Origin: Akkermansia muciniphila | GTDB taxonomy: Bacteria; Verrucomicrobiota; Verrucomicrobiia; Limisphaerales; UBA9464 | Direction of reading: 5' to 3' | Length of the DNA: 64,000 nucleotides | Assembly: GCA_945861565.1 (NCBI GenBank) | Contig: CAMAUY010000003.1 | Span: 28,889-92,888, forward strand | Shown: piece by piece, positions 20,313 to 31,320 of the stretch | How positions within the stretch are numbered: position 1 is the first letter of the stretch | Layout: every line of letters starts with the position of its first letter | Notes under the pieces: model-generated | The model's database searches: none | Told to the model about the DNA's origin: nothing | What the model saw: the letters and a program-made list of their open reading frames with translations, nothing else | Position numbers and translations under genes: made by a program

Positions 20313-22955
20313 TTGAACAAACCAGATCTACTTAACCGCAGAGTGTTGCTAAACCTAATTCCATTGAGCCTGCACCACCGCACACGTTATCGTGACAAGT
20401 TCATAACTCGACCGGCGGGCAGCACGAGCCTGAGAGGTTGGGTGTGGGCGACTTTCTGCACGTTTGCCCTTGTGTCCGCGTGCATCCGCTCAGTGGCGGC
20501 GACTCCGGGCGGAAAGCACTGGACGTTCGAGCCCGTGAGAAAACCCGCTCTTCCCGCCCTCCCCGGCGGTGTCGAGCCGACGCAAACCGACATCGACCGA
20601 TTTATCGTCGCGGCACTTCAGACTCGCGGGTTGTCCCTGTCGGCACCGCTTACCCGATGGCAATGGATTCGTCGTGCGACATTTGATCTCACCGGCGTCC
20701 CACCCACTTGGGAGGAGGTTCGCGCATTCGTTGAGGACCCCTCCGTCGACGCGAAGGAAAAGGTTCTGGATCGCTTGTTGAACTCGCCACGCTACGGTGA
20801 GCGCTGGGGGCGGCACTGGCTGGATCTCGCGCGCTACGCGGACACGCTGGGCGGAAGTGCCATTGGATTTAGCCGGTTCCCGTTCTCCTACACGTATCGG
20901 GACTATGTCATTCGTTCCTTCAACGCGGATTTGCCGTATGACCGCTTCGTCACAGAACAATTGGCGGCGGATCAGCTGGGACTGAGCGAAAACGATCCAG
21001 CGCTGGCGGGACTTGGGCTGCTGACGGTCGGGATGCAATACCGAAACCGACATGATGTGATCGACGACCAGATCGATGTCATTTCACGCGGCTTGATGGG
21101 TTTGACGGTCGCGTGCGCTCGTTGCCACAACCACAAATTCGATCCGATCTCGACGGAGGATTACTACGCACTCTACGCCACCTTCGCTGCCAGCCGGGTT
21201 CCCGAGTTGCTGCCGATCATTGGCAAGGCGAAGAATGATGAACCGCATCGCGATTATCAACGTGAGTTGGCGCGTCTTCAGGAGAGTCATGACGCTATGG
21301 CGAGCGAACAGAATGACGTGATGCGCAGTCGTCTGCGGATGCAAGTCGGGCTGTATCTGCGCGAGCTCGCGAAAGGGGTTCCGGAACAGGATCTTTCAAC
21401 GGCTTTCCTATCCTATCGCACCGATGATACCCGGCCTCTTGTACTGAATCGTTGGCGGAACTACCTGAAGAAAATGCCCGAAAACGATCCGGTATTCGGC
21501 CCGTGGATCCGACTTTCGCGAATGCCTCCGGCTGAATTTTTGACCGCTTGCTCCAACCAGATCCAGAGTTTCGAAAAGGAGAACGGTGATCCGGCGAAAT
21601 TTAAAGACCCGCATCTCCTCGCCGCGCAGGCGCCTGTGTGGAATCCGCGAGTACTCGAAGCGATTGCCAAGAAGTCTCCACAATCATTGATCGACGTTGC
21701 GGATGCCTACGGGGATCTATTTGCCAACGTGCATCAGACTTGGTTAAAGGGTCTGCAAGCGGCATCCGCTGAAGCCGCCGCCGGTGCCGAGATCATTCCC
21801 GACGAAGACCCGCGGCATCTGGACGTCAATAGTCCGATCAATCGACAACTGCGTCGCCACCTTTACGGAGAAAACACTCCAACCGCAGTTCCCGATGACT
21901 TGGCGGTGCATCTCTTGAACCGGACGGTGAATGACAATTTGTCCGGGCGACGCGGGGCGATACACGATCTCCATCTGAACTCCCCGGGATCGCCGGCGCG
22001 AGCCATGGCGCTGCAGGAGGAATCGTCTCCGGATTCGTTTCATGTCCTGAGGCGTGGGAACCCACTCGACCGCGGCGCGGTCGTTCCAGCGCGCTTTCTG
22101 ACCGTGCTCGATTCGACGAATGCCCCACCGTTTCCGGACGGTCACCGTCGTTTGGGGCTGGCGCGCAAGGTCGTATCGGCGGATAACCCGCTGACACGAA
22201 GGGTTCTCGTGAACTGGGTGTGGCAGCATCATTTTGGACAGGGCTTCATGAAGACTCCGGACGACTGGGGAACCCGAGCGAGCAAGCCGACCCATCCCGA
22301 GTTGTTGGACTACCTGGCGTCGGTGTTTGCCGAAGATCGATGGTCCATCAAGAAACTGCATCGTCGCATCATGCTGTCCTCGGTCTATGCGCAGGGTGCG
22401 ATTGAAGATGCGCGGTCACGCCAAGCGGACCCCGAAAATGAACTTCTCTGGCGGATGCCGCGTCGTCGGTTGGAGTTGGAGGCGATGCTGGATTCCCTCT
22501 TGGCGGTGTCCGGGGAATTGGATCCTGTTGTCGGCGGAAAGCCTTACGATCGCGATACCAAGCCTACGGTGCTGCGCCGTAGCGTCTACGCGTTCGTGAA
22601 CCGGGACATCGTTTCCAATCTTTCGAGCACCTTTGACGCCGCGAATCCGAGTTCGTGCACCGCGCGCCGTCCGGACACTACCGTGCCACAGCAAGCACTC
22701 TTCGCAATGAATTCGGAATTCATCCAGGATCGTGCGGCGGCACTGGCGGCGCGGGTTGGCCCGATTGCTGGGGACGACGATGTTCGGCGAATTCGCGAGC
22801 TGTATCGGCGCGTATACTCGCGCGAACCCGAAGCGGCCGAACAGGAGCGCATTCTTCGCTTCGTGCGCGACGCCGCCCAATCGTCCTCGATTACGGCGTG
22901 GCAACAGGTCGCGCACACGTTGCTCGCGGCGAACGAATTTGCCTTCGTGGACTGA
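20313..22955 (+). CDS. DUF1549/DUF1553 domain protein, short form without PSCyt1 (copy 2)
   Basis: SPRYGERWGRHWLDLARYADT, ACARCHNHKFDPI, NPLTRRVLVNWVWQHHFGQGFMKTPDDWG, WRMPRRRLELEAMLDSLLAVSG; start uncertain (TTG 20313 or GTG 20442). Confidence 0.88.
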   Translation: MNKPDLLNRRVLLNLIPLSLHHRTRYRDKFITRPAGSTSLRGWVWATFCTFALVSACIRSVAATPGGKHWTFEPVRKPALPALPGGVEPTQTDIDRFIVAALQTRGLSLSAPLTRWQWIRRATFDLTGVPPTWEEVRAFVEDPSVDAKEKVLDRLLNSPRYGERWGRHWLDLARYADTLGGSAIGFSRFPFSYTYRDYVIRSFNADLPYDRFVTEQLAADQLGLSENDPALAGLGLLTVGMQYRNRHDVIDDQIDVISRGLMGLTVACARCHNHKFDPISTEDYYALYATFAASRVPELLPIIGKAKNDEPHRDYQRELARLQESHDAMASEQNDVMRSRLRMQVGLYLRELAKGVPEQDLSTAFLSYRTDDTRPLVLNRWRNYLKKMPENDPVFGPWIRLSRMPPAEFLTACSNQIQSFEKENGDPAKFKDPHLLAAQAPVWNPRVLEAIAKKSPQSLIDVADAYGDLFANVHQTWLKGLQAASAEAAAGAEIIPDEDPRHLDVNSPINRQLRRHLYGENTPTAVPDDLAVHLLNRTVNDNLSGRRGAIHDLHLNSPGSPARAMALQEESSPDSFHVLRRGNPLDRGAVVPARFLTVLDSTNAPPFPDGHRRLGLARKVVSADNPLTRRVLVNWVWQHHFGQGFMKTPDDWGTRASKPTHPELLDYLASVFAEDRWSIKKLHRRIMLSSVYAQGAIEDARSRQADPENELLWRMPRRRLELEAMLDSLLAVSGELDPVVGGKPYDRDTKPTVLRRSVYAFVNRDIVSNLSSTFDAANPSSCTARRPDTTVPQQALFAMNSEFIQDRAAALAARVGPIAGDDDVRRIRELYRRVYSREPEAAEQERILRFVRDAAQSSSITAWQQVAHTLLAANEFAFVD

Positions 22956-22961
22956 ATCCTA

Positions 22962-24352
22962 TGACTACCCAATTTCCATCCTCGCGCCGAGAATTCCTCA
23001 AACGCTGCGGCATGGGATTTGGTTCGCTGGCGCTGGCGGACCTGATCTGCCAACCGGGCCACGCCGGCGACATCACGACGCATTTTGCGCCGCGCGCCAA
23101 GCGAGTGATCCATGTATTCCTGAACGGTGGCATGTCGCAGGTCGACACGTTTGATCCTAAACCCGAGCTGACGAAACGCGGCGGGCAGATGCTGCCGTAT
23201 GAGAACTTGCAGACCGAGCGCAAGACCGGGGTGGCGTTGCCATCGCCGTTCACATTCCGGAACCATGGCGAGAGCGGGATTCCGATCAGCGATTTGTTTC
23301 CCCAGTTGTCGCGCTGTGCCGATGATCTGGCGGTTATCCGGTCGATGCATGTCGAACTGCCCAGCCATGAGCTGTCGCTGATGTTGATGAACACCGGTGA
23401 TCAGCGGTCTGTGCGTCCAAGCATGGGTTCATGGCTCACCTGGGGCATGGGTTCCGAGAATCAGAATCTGCCTGGGTTTGTCGCATTATGTCCCGGGGGA
23501 ATGCCGGTCGGGGGCGCAGCAAACTGGCGTTCTGCATTTCTGCCGGGAGCGTACCAGGGTGTTCACGTGGACACGTCCCAGGCCGATCCACGCAAACTGA
23601 TCGACCACATTCGCAACGGACGAATGAGCGCCAATGCTCAGCAGAACCAATTCGAATTACTGAGGGAATTGAACGCGCAGCATTCCGCGTCGCGCCCAGG
23701 GGAAGCGGCTTTGGAGTCGCGGATCCGATCCTTTGAACTCGCCTACCGCATGCAAATGGAGGCGACCGACGCACTGGATGTGGATCAGGAACCGGAACAC
23801 ATTCGTAAGGCCTATGGTGAAGGGCCTCAAAATCGACAGCTACTCATGGCCCGGCGGTTGGTGGAGCGGGGAGTTCGGTTCGTCCAGACGTGGCATGGCA
23901 ACATGCAACCGTGGGACAGCCACTCGAACATACGCACGGAGCATCGCAAGGTGGCGAACGAATGTGACCAGGGCTTGGCGGCGCTGATAATGGATCTCAA
24001 ACAGCGCGGCCTTCTGGACACGACATTAATTTTGTGTTCCGGGGAGTTCGGCCGCACGCCTTCCGTCGAAATGGGGCAGAACGGTTCAGGGGCCGCCCAG
24101 GGACGCGATCATAATCATTGGGGATTTTCCTTGTGGCTGGCCGGGGGTGGCATCAAGGGCGGAACCGTCTATGGCGCGACGGATGAATTCGGATTTCGCG
24201 CCGTTGAAAATCCTGTTTCCGTCCATGACTTGCACGCCACAATGTTGCAATTGTTGGGCTATGATCACGAGCGACTCACCTATCGCTACGCGGGTCGTGA
24301 CTTCCGATTGACCGATGTATACGGGCGTGTGGTGCGCGATATTATTGCGTGA
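22962..24352 (+). CDS. DUF1501 family protein with Tat signal (copy 2)
   Basis: MTTQFPSSRREFLKRCGMGFGSLALADL; VFLNGGMSQVDTFDPKPEL; CSGEFGRTPSVEMGQNGSGAAQGRDHNHWGFS. Confidence 0.88.
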
Positions 24353-24417
24353 TTTTCGATCGGGTTGAATCCGCCGTTTCCGCAGTTCGATTTTCTGGAG
24401 CACGGGACCGCGCAAAA

Positions 24418-26592
24418 CTATTTACCCGTCTTTTTTGTTTCCGAGTATTCCAGCAGGTATTTCCTGCGTTGATCGGCGAAGTTCTTTAAACCAATCGTAC
24501 CGCCACCAAAAGGACCCTGACCGCTTCCCTCGATGTCTTTCACAAGCCCTTTGAAAAAATCTTCGGTCGAATCAAGTTTTCGCGTGTCGGCTTTAACATC
24601 CTCCGCGATCAGCGCGTGATAACGCTCGGCGGTTGGGCCAAGCTTACTCCAATCAAGCCATTTCTCCGCAATGTCCCGAACGTAGCCGAGATAGCGTGTT
24701 CGCAGCGAGGGCACCGCCAGAAGTTTCGAGATGAGGGGCTTGTTCGGATCATTGGCTGCCACTAAGGGATCCAGTTCAACTCCCTTTACGGGTGGCAGGT
24801 TGCCGAAACCCGGTCCACCCGGCCCACCCGACCCGCGTCCTCCGGGCCCAACCGGTCCTCCGAAACCACCCCCGGGACCACCGAAACTTGGCGGTGGCAA
24901 CGCTGCCGACAGTCCCGTGCGCAACTCCGGTTCACTCAACGATCCGCTCTTGTCGGCGTCCCAATCGGAAGACCACTTTTCGAAGACGCCTCTGAGTTCA
25001 GCACGAGTGAGCGATCCATTCTTGTCAGCGTCTACCGCCGTGAATAGACCGGGGCCGATGAATCTTCCCGGGCCGAATCCGCGTCCACCACCCGGGGGAC
25101 CAAATCCCTGGGGTGCCGGGACAATGTCTCCGAGCCTCTCGGCGAATTGTTCCTGTGTGACGGTGCCGACCTTGTCCGGATCCAGTTTATTGGACCAAAC
25201 GTCGGCCAATGCGCCCAATTCCTCTCGAGTGAGTTTTTCGTCTGCGTTCTTGTCCCCTTGCGATAAGATCTGAGGAGCCAGCATCATCCCCGGCCCGAGC
25301 CCTCCCCGACCCCCTCCCCGACCGCCGCCTCCGAAACCCGGCCCGCCGGGTTTGACAAACGTCTCGTTCACATCCGCGGGCAGGATGTGAAAGCGCCCTT
25401 TCACATCCTGGTAGATGCTATAGTCGCTGGTTCGAATCCAGTAGCCGTCGTTGTTGATCAGGGCGTTGTCGAGTGCGATGAACTTGATTGCACCGTCAAT
25501 GTCGAGCAATGGGCTCAGGGCTGCCTCCAATTTATCCGGCGGCGTTTCATTGAGAACCTTACACATCTTAATGAATGACGCCCAGACCTTCGGATCATCT
25601 TTGGTCTTGATCGTATAGATCGATTTGTAGACTGCCGGATCTTCGCCGAGGTAGGTGAGTCGGCCCTGGCCGCCGGGATTCCCACGCACTTTCCATCGCG
25701 CGCCCTGGGTCGTGCCAAACCATTCTTTGACGAAGTCCTTGTTGAATTGCTGGAGATTGTTGTAGACGCCCCAACTCTCACCGTTGATGGCGACGCGCGC
25801 GAAATTAGCTTTCGCCGCAGGGAGATATTCACGCGCGATATCCAGAAAGAGTACCGGCCGCAGATAGGTCGGATCTTCGTGGGCATTGATCAAATTCAGC
25901 GTGCGATACCCTCCGATGTGTTGCTCCTTATGCACAAAATCCAGGGCCAGATTCAGGGAACGCTTGCGGCCTTCGCCGATCATTCCGTAGGAAGACATGC
26001 CACGGAAGTGGACCCCCACATCGTGGTAGGTTTTGCCGTCCACGATTAGCTTGGCCGGCACCTCGACATCCGTGTTATGAAAATCCTCCAGTTCTTTTTC
26101 CCAGTCCGCATTCGCGAATTCCAGGAAGAACGTCCGCAACGTCTGCGGATCGTACAAGGGTGCATCAGCAAACGATTTCACGTCGGTCGGCGATAATTTC
26201 ACACCGGGCTTGGCCGGTTCCTGTTTTCCACGCGGCCCACCCAACCCGCCTGGGCCTCCGGGTGGCCCAAAGCCACGCCGGCCGCCCCCTCCCGCTCTTT
26301 CCTTGCGCAGGAATTCACGCGCGGCAATTCGCTCGGCCGCATTGAGATGGCCGTCAGCATCCTTGTCGAATTGCTTCACCACCTTGGTCTCCGGCTGCAT
26401 CATGCCGCCAAATCCACCGGGGCCAGGGCCGCCTGGGCCAAACCGGGGCGGTCCACCCGAGTCGGGGTTGCGGTCGCGTTGGGGCGGATTGTCCTGAGCC
26501 GGCATTGCCGTGGTCAGCGCGCAGCAGCACACGAGCAAGCGGGCGAGGAGTGGTATCCGTGAACGGATTGGTCTTGTCATCCGAGTGTTCAT
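24418..26592 (-). CDS. Exported CotH-kinase-family protein with EF-hands and Gly/Pro-rich segments
   Basis: LIVDGKTYHDVGVHFRGMSSYGM...KRSLNLALDF...YRTLNLINAHEDPTYLRPVLFLDIAREYLP; EF-hand loops DKDADGHLNAAE, DKNADEKLTREE, DADKNGSLTRAE, DADKSGSLSEPE; start set at MNTRMTRP (26592). Confidence 0.85.
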   Translation of the reverse strand: MNTRMTRPIRSRIPLLARLLVCCCALTTAMPAQDNPPQRDRNPDSGGPPRFGPGGPGPGGFGGMMQPETKVVKQFDKDADGHLNAAERIAAREFLRKERAGGGGRRGFGPPGGPGGLGGPRGKQEPAKPGVKLSPTDVKSFADAPLYDPQTLRTFFLEFANADWEKELEDFHNTDVEVPAKLIVDGKTYHDVGVHFRGMSSYGMIGEGRKRSLNLALDFVHKEQHIGGYRTLNLINAHEDPTYLRPVLFLDIAREYLPAAKANFARVAINGESWGVYNNLQQFNKDFVKEWFGTTQGARWKVRGNPGGQGRLTYLGEDPAVYKSIYTIKTKDDPKVWASFIKMCKVLNETPPDKLEAALSPLLDIDGAIKFIALDNALINNDGYWIRTSDYSIYQDVKGRFHILPADVNETFVKPGGPGFGGGGRGGGRGGLGPGMMLAPQILSQGDKNADEKLTREELGALADVWSNKLDPDKVGTVTQEQFAERLGDIVPAPQGFGPPGGGRGFGPGRFIGPGLFTAVDADKNGSLTRAELRGVFEKWSSDWDADKSGSLSEPELRTGLSAALPPPSFGGPGGGFGGPVGPGGRGSGGPGGPGFGNLPPVKGVELDPLVAANDPNKPLISKLLAVPSLRTRYLGYVRDIAEKWLDWSKLGPTAERYHALIAEDVKADTRKLDSTEDFFKGLVKDIEGSGQGPFGGGTIGLKNFADQRRKYLLEYSETKKTGK

Positions 26593-26638
26593 AAAAATTG
26601 GACCTGTCTTAATGTTCAATCTGCCACCCACGCGGGCA

Positions 26639-27385
26639 TCAGTAATCACGATCAAACGAATAATCGTTGGTGCGCATCAGGATGCGGCCTGGCACCAACA
26701 CGATCCGGGTGAACGCGGCGTGGCCGTCGGCAAAGGTCATGTTCCAGCGGTGATCACCGTAGGGTGTGTGGGTATAGTGCTCTTTCGGTGCCGGCACTCC
26801 GTTCCACGGTGGATAGAACGAACCCGCCTCCCCCATGATGACGAACCGCGACGGGTTTCGAACTTGGGTCTCCCGGCAACTGTTTCCCTCGGAATTGATC
26901 GTCAGCGTGTTCCACTCCACCAGGCCGGTATTTGCCGCGTAGGAAGATCCAGCAATCGAGTACATGGCGGTCTTGGCCGGCTCCCTCGGACAGCGCGAAA
27001 TTTCGACACGGTCGCCGGATCGGTTGATGCCGAGGTAAGGATTCAGCAAACGCTTCGATGAATCCACCAGCGCCCACAAGGAATCGCTGCCGCCCCACCC
27101 CACCCAGGCAAATTGGGTGCTGATCGGCGTTCCATTCGTTCCGATCAAGACCCGGCCGGGAAAGCGGCCGTCGAAATCGGCCCGGTACAGTACCGAGGCC
27201 AAGCCGATCTGGCGCAAATTGCTCAAACACTTGGTGCGGCCGGCTCTTTCCTTCGCCTTTGACAGCGCCGGCAACAGCATCGATGCCAGAATGGCGATGA
27301 TGGCAATGACGACGAGCAGCTCGATCAAAGTGAACGCCGTGATCCGTCGTCGGGCGGGAATCAGCGAGGATGATGGATGTTGCAT
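26639..27385 (-). CDS. Prepilin-type N-terminal cleavage/methylation domain protein (type II pseudopilin-like)
   Basis: [56 protein letters not shown]...[14 protein letters not shown]. Confidence 0.9.
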   Translation of the reverse strand: MQHPSSSLIPARRRITAFTLIELLVVIAIIAILASMLLPALSKAKERAGRTKCLSNLRQIGLASVLYRADFDGRFPGRVLIGTNGTPISTQFAWVGWGGSDSLWALVDSSKRLLNPYLGINRSGDRVEISRCPREPAKTAMYSIAGSSYAANTGLVEWNTLTINSEGNSCRETQVRNPSRFVIMGEAGSFYPPWNGVPAPKEHYTHTPYGDHRWNMTFADGHAAFTRIVLVPGRILMRTNDYSFDRDY

Positions 27386-27603
27386 AATACGCGAAGTTGC
27401 CCACGGTTGACTCCACTGAACGACCACCACTGGCGTATCAAGAATTGGATGGCGGGTCTGGAATGCAAGGACCATTTGGGAACCTCCACAGCCCACGATG
27501 TACCCGACAAACCATTGATGTGAATATTAAGAACAACGCATGGCGCGCCCGATGGAACAACGACAACGATCCCCACGCCGCGATTGGAGTCCGGGGCGCC
27601 TTG

Positions 27604-30600
27604 TCACCGGCCGGGTCGCGCGTTCAGTTCCGGTTCGGTCCAGGGCGTATCCCTCGGTCCCGCGGAGGCCCGGATGGACTGCACCTCGGCGGCCTTCACC
27701 GGCGCGGCACTCGAACCATAGGTTCCCCGAACGAAGGTCAACACATCCGCAATTTGCTCATCGGATAATCCCCCCATTGCCGGCATCGGGACGGCACCCG
27801 GGCCACCAAAATTCTGGCCGCCCACGGTCAACGGTCCACTCAGACCATGCAGCACGATCTTGATCAGCCGCGACGCGTCGGTACGCACCCACTCGCTGCC
27901 GGCCAGCGGCGGATAGACGCCGGGCAACCCTTTGCCTTCGGGCTGATGACACGGCAGGCAGGCCATTTCGTAGACCTTCTCCCCCGGGGACGCTTGCCTC
28001 GGCGGAGTCCCGATGAGTTCCTTCAAGTAGTCCGATTGTGCCGTGCTGCCGAGATGGAGCGACTTTGCCGCGAACGCGGCTGCCCAACGCGGCTGCAACG
28101 CGCGGGCACTCTGGCGCAGGGCGTAATCGAGGAAAGGATCGCGCAAACGATCCATCGCTGCCGCCACCACTTCCACGGATTCCGGTTTCGCCACGTAGCT
28201 GGCGGCAACGACCGCTTCCAGGCGGACGCGTGGGTGCTCATCCTCCACGCGCTCGCGAAGGAGCTTGAGCGGGTCAGGAAGATGGTCCGCCCACATCCCC
28301 GCCACACGTACGCCGTAAGCCCGCACGCGCGCATCCTTGGCGGCGAGCAGTCGCGCGAGCAGCGCTGGACGTGGAGATTCATGGGCTTCGTAGACACCGG
28401 TGACTTCGAGCAGCAGACGTTCGTCAGCTGACGTTGCCCAGGGAAGCTTCGCCACAAAGGCATCCGCCGCCGGCAACACGTCCGCTGCGGGCGCGTCGAA
28501 CAGCAATCGCTTCGCCTGGTAGCGCGTCCAGCGCTCTTCCGAACGGAGCTGTTCAAGCAAGGCAGTTGGGTTCATCCGGGCGAGATTAGGCTGATGGATT
28601 GGCCCGCGGCCCTTGGCAGTGACCCGCCAGATTCGGCCGTGAGTGCGATCGCGCCGCCGATCGGCGTAGCTCGCCTGGTAATGACCGATCACCGGGTTAA
28701 ACCAGTCCGCGAGATAAATTGCGCCATCCGGCCCAACGTTCACGTCCACCGGACGGAACGCGTTGTTCGTGGATTTCACCAACCGCGGCAGTTGCGTCGT
28801 CTTGAATCCGGATCCGGCGTCTTGGAAGCGGTGCAACTCAACGACGGCGCCAAAATATCCGCCGATCAGGGCGCAACCCTGGATGTCGTCCGGCAGCGCA
28901 CGCGTGCCGATAATGTCGAGCGCCGTTGTCTTCGGCGAGGTTTCGAAAAGCGGTCCGACCGAATGATACTGCTCGGGTGTGTTGGCATAGGACGCGCTGG
29001 CTTCGATCGGGGAGCTGCTGCCGCTCGGGCTGGCACCGCGGACCATGCCCGGTACCGTCCAATATCCGTGCGGCCGATCACCGGATTTGTGGAAGACCTG
29101 ACCGAAGTCATCGAACGCCACGCCCCAACAGTTCGCGCCCGCCATGCCGCCGCCAAAAAAACCTTCAAGCCGAAGCTCGCGAGGGCGCAGCCTCCACACG
29201 GCTGCGCGATCCAGACGCGCCACGCCCCACGGCGTCTCGACGCGCGACATCGCGTGCAGCCCTTGAGTGAACCACAAGCTGCCGTCCGGCCCGTGGCAGA
29301 TGCTATTGATGAGTTGGTGGGTGTCGCCGATGCCGAAGCCGGAGAAGATCACCCGCCGCTCGTCCGCCTTGTCGTCGCCATCCGTGTCGCGCAGATGCAG
29401 CAGCTGATCGAAGTCGCAAACATAGACGCCGCCGGCTCCGGGCTCCACGCCCTGCACCATTGTCAGACCCTCGGCGAACTTCCACGATTTGTCCGCTCGC
29501 CCGTCACCATCGGTGTCTTCGAGCACGAGGATGTAATCCGTCGGCGGCACGCTCGCGAGCGTTTGCGGATACGTCGGCGAACAGGCAACGTAGAGGCGCC
29601 CCTTCTCGTCCCACGAAAACTGCGTCGGTTTCACCACACCGTCGCGCTCGGACGCGAACAGATTGATCTGGTACCCCTCCGCTGTACTGAACGTGGCCAA
29701 TTGATCCTCCGGCGAAAGGCTCTTCATCTCCTCGGGTGAGGTCGGCAACTTCGGCAACCTCAGCGGTTCGGGCTGCCGGCCGCGAACCAACGCGTGAATC
29801 CGAGCGTCCGCCTGTTCCACTAACGGCCGTTGTCGCTCGAATGCATCGCGCAAGGACGGCTCGGTGTCGCCCGCCTTGCCATACTTTTGCTCCATTCGAT
29901 CCCCGTAAACGAACGACCAGTTTGCCGGGCGCCAGCAATCGAACCAAAGCCGGTTTTTCTCCACGATGACCGTGCGTACCGGGTCAAGCGCTGACGATCG
30001 ATTTGGCTCGGCACCGAGACGTTGCGCCACGGCGAGGGCAACTTCGCGCAATCCCTCCGCAGTCAGGTGAATCCCATCCTCGGTCAAACGTCGGCCCGGC
30101 GTTCGTTGCGCAAGGGCGGCGGGAAGGTCCACAAATACCGCACCGCGTTGACGGGCAATCTCGCGCACGGCGTTCGCGTAGGCGGCGATGTCGGGATTGC
30201 GCTCCGTGAGGTCGGGAGCATGCGATGCGCTTGGTTTCTCGAAGGGCATCGGCGCGATTAACACGAGCCGGCGCGTGCGTGTCGCGAATTGATCGAGCAG
30301 ACGATGATACGCCACGGTGAATTCCGCCAGCCGCTTCACGCCGTCCAGCGCCTCCATCTGTCCGAACTGCGCTACGATCATCGTCGCGCCCGCCGACTCG
30401 ATCTGGCCGGCCCATGAGCCGAAGTTCAACTCGCGCCACTGTTCGTACACCGTGTCGGCTTCCCACGCCATCGAGCGAAAGCGCGGTGCCTGCTCAGCGA
30501 ACGCGGAAGCCAGTTGCGCCTCCAGCTCACCGGACTTCTGTTCGCGCGTGAAATTCTCCTGTCCGATCAGCACCACGGTTTCGTTTGTGCTAAGCTGGAA

Positions 30601-31320
30601 TTTGCCGTCTGGGAACGGCTCGACAGGCACGCGGGGCTGACCTTCGCCAAAGCGGCGAAGAATCTCCGCCTGGGTCCGACCACCCGGCACCGGAAGCTCC
30701 TCGATGCTGATATTCCGGAAGGAAATCTCCGCCTTACAGTTCCCGTGAATCTGCAGCGCGATCAAGCCCGCGGCCTCGATGCCTTCCACACGTTCGACCC
30801 AGGAGGCGGTGCGCTGGCCATTGAGCAGAAGCTGGATATCCGCACCACGCGCGATGACCTCGTACTGATTCCAATCGCCGGGCTTCTCGAGTCGCGCGAT
30901 GAGATTCGTGTCCGCCATGGCGAGCATCTTGTTCCGGCGGGATTCGTCGTAGAGACACCCGGAGAAGCCGGCACCGATGTCCGCCTGATAGCCGGACATT
31001 TCATTGGCTGGATTCGTGATCCGCTTGCTGCGGAATTGCACGCCGCCATTCACGAAGCCCTCGGTGCCGACGAGTTGGTATTCGAAGCGCAGGTGGAAAT
31101 TCGTGTAGGCCCGGCGTGTGGCGAGAAACTCGTTGCGGGGATTGCCCTTGAGCGAACCGCCGAAAATGGCGCCGTCGTGAATGCGCCAGACGGCGTTCGT
31201 CTCGCCCTCCCAGCCCTCGAACGATTTGCCATCGAACATGGGCACGGGCGCAGCGAGTGTGGCCGAGATCAGAATGAAGGAGATGAGCGAGAAGCGCAGG
31301 ATCCAGATTTTTACGGTCAT
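27604..31320 (-). CDS. Multidomain exported protein: DUF1080 + SGNH hydrolase-like + PVC-type CxxCH beta-propeller/HEAT-like + C-terminal cytochrome c
   Basis: PVPMFDGKSFEGWEGE...GGVQFRSKRI (DUF1080); VVLIGQENFTREQKS...DGIHLTAEGLREVA (SGNH); LFASERDGVVKPTQFSWDEKGRLYVA...GWGVAFDDFGQVFHKSGDRPHGYW (propeller); MACLPCHQPEGKGLPGVYPPLAGSEWV (cyt c); start set at 31320. Confidence 0.85.
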   Translation of the reverse strand: MTVKIWILRFSLISFILISATLAAPVPMFDGKSFEGWEGETNAVWRIHDGAIFGGSLKGNPRNEFLATRRAYTNFHLRFEYQLVGTEGFVNGGVQFRSKRITNPANEMSGYQADIGAGFSGCLYDESRRNKMLAMADTNLIARLEKPGDWNQYEVIARGADIQLLLNGQRTASWVERVEGIEAAGLIALQIHGNCKAEISFRNISIEELPVPGGRTQAEILRRFGEGQPRVPVEPFPDGKFQLSTNETVVLIGQENFTREQKSGELEAQLASAFAEQAPRFRSMAWEADTVYEQWRELNFGSWAGQIESAGATMIVAQFGQMEALDGVKRLAEFTVAYHRLLDQFATRTRRLVLIAPMPFEKPSASHAPDLTERNPDIAAYANAVREIARQRGAVFVDLPAALAQRTPGRRLTEDGIHLTAEGLREVALAVAQRLGAEPNRSSALDPVRTVIVEKNRLWFDCWRPANWSFVYGDRMEQKYGKAGDTEPSLRDAFERQRPLVEQADARIHALVRGRQPEPLRLPKLPTSPEEMKSLSPEDQLATFSTAEGYQINLFASERDGVVKPTQFSWDEKGRLYVACSPTYPQTLASVPPTDYILVLEDTDGDGRADKSWKFAEGLTMVQGVEPGAGGVYVCDFDQLLHLRDTDGDDKADERRVIFSGFGIGDTHQLINSICHGPDGSLWFTQGLHAMSRVETPWGVARLDRAAVWRLRPRELRLEGFFGGGMAGANCWGVAFDDFGQVFHKSGDRPHGYWTVPGMVRGASPSGSSSPIEASASYANTPEQYHSVGPLFETSPKTTALDIIGTRALPDDIQGCALIGGYFGAVVELHRFQDAGSGFKTTQLPRLVKSTNNAFRPVDVNVGPDGAIYLADWFNPVIGHYQASYADRRRDRTHGRIWRVTAKGRGPIHQPNLARMNPTALLEQLRSEERWTRYQAKRLLFDAPAADVLPAADAFVAKLPWATSADERLLLEVTGVYEAHESPRPALLARLLAAKDARVRAYGVRVAGMWADHLPDPLKLLRERVEDEHPRVRLEAVVAASYVAKPESVEVVAAAMDRLRDPFLDYALRQSARALQPRWAAAFAAKSLHLGSTAQSDYLKELIGTPPRQASPGEKVYEMACLPCHQPEGKGLPGVYPPLAGSEWVRTDASRLIKIVLHGLSGPLTVGGQNFGGPGAVPMPAMGGLSDEQIADVLTFVRGTYGSSAAPVKAAEVQSIRASAGPRDTPWTEPELNARPGR

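Noticed and set aside
25428-25444. tRNA T-loop-like ggttcgaatcc
   Set aside because: Lies within the CotH coding sequence (GYWIRTSDYSIYQ on minus strand); no cloverleaf
24790-26480. Gly/Pro-coding low-complexity stretches as possible CRISPR or tandem DNA repeats
   Set aside because: Irregular period, in frame within the CotH gene, no spacer-repeat structure
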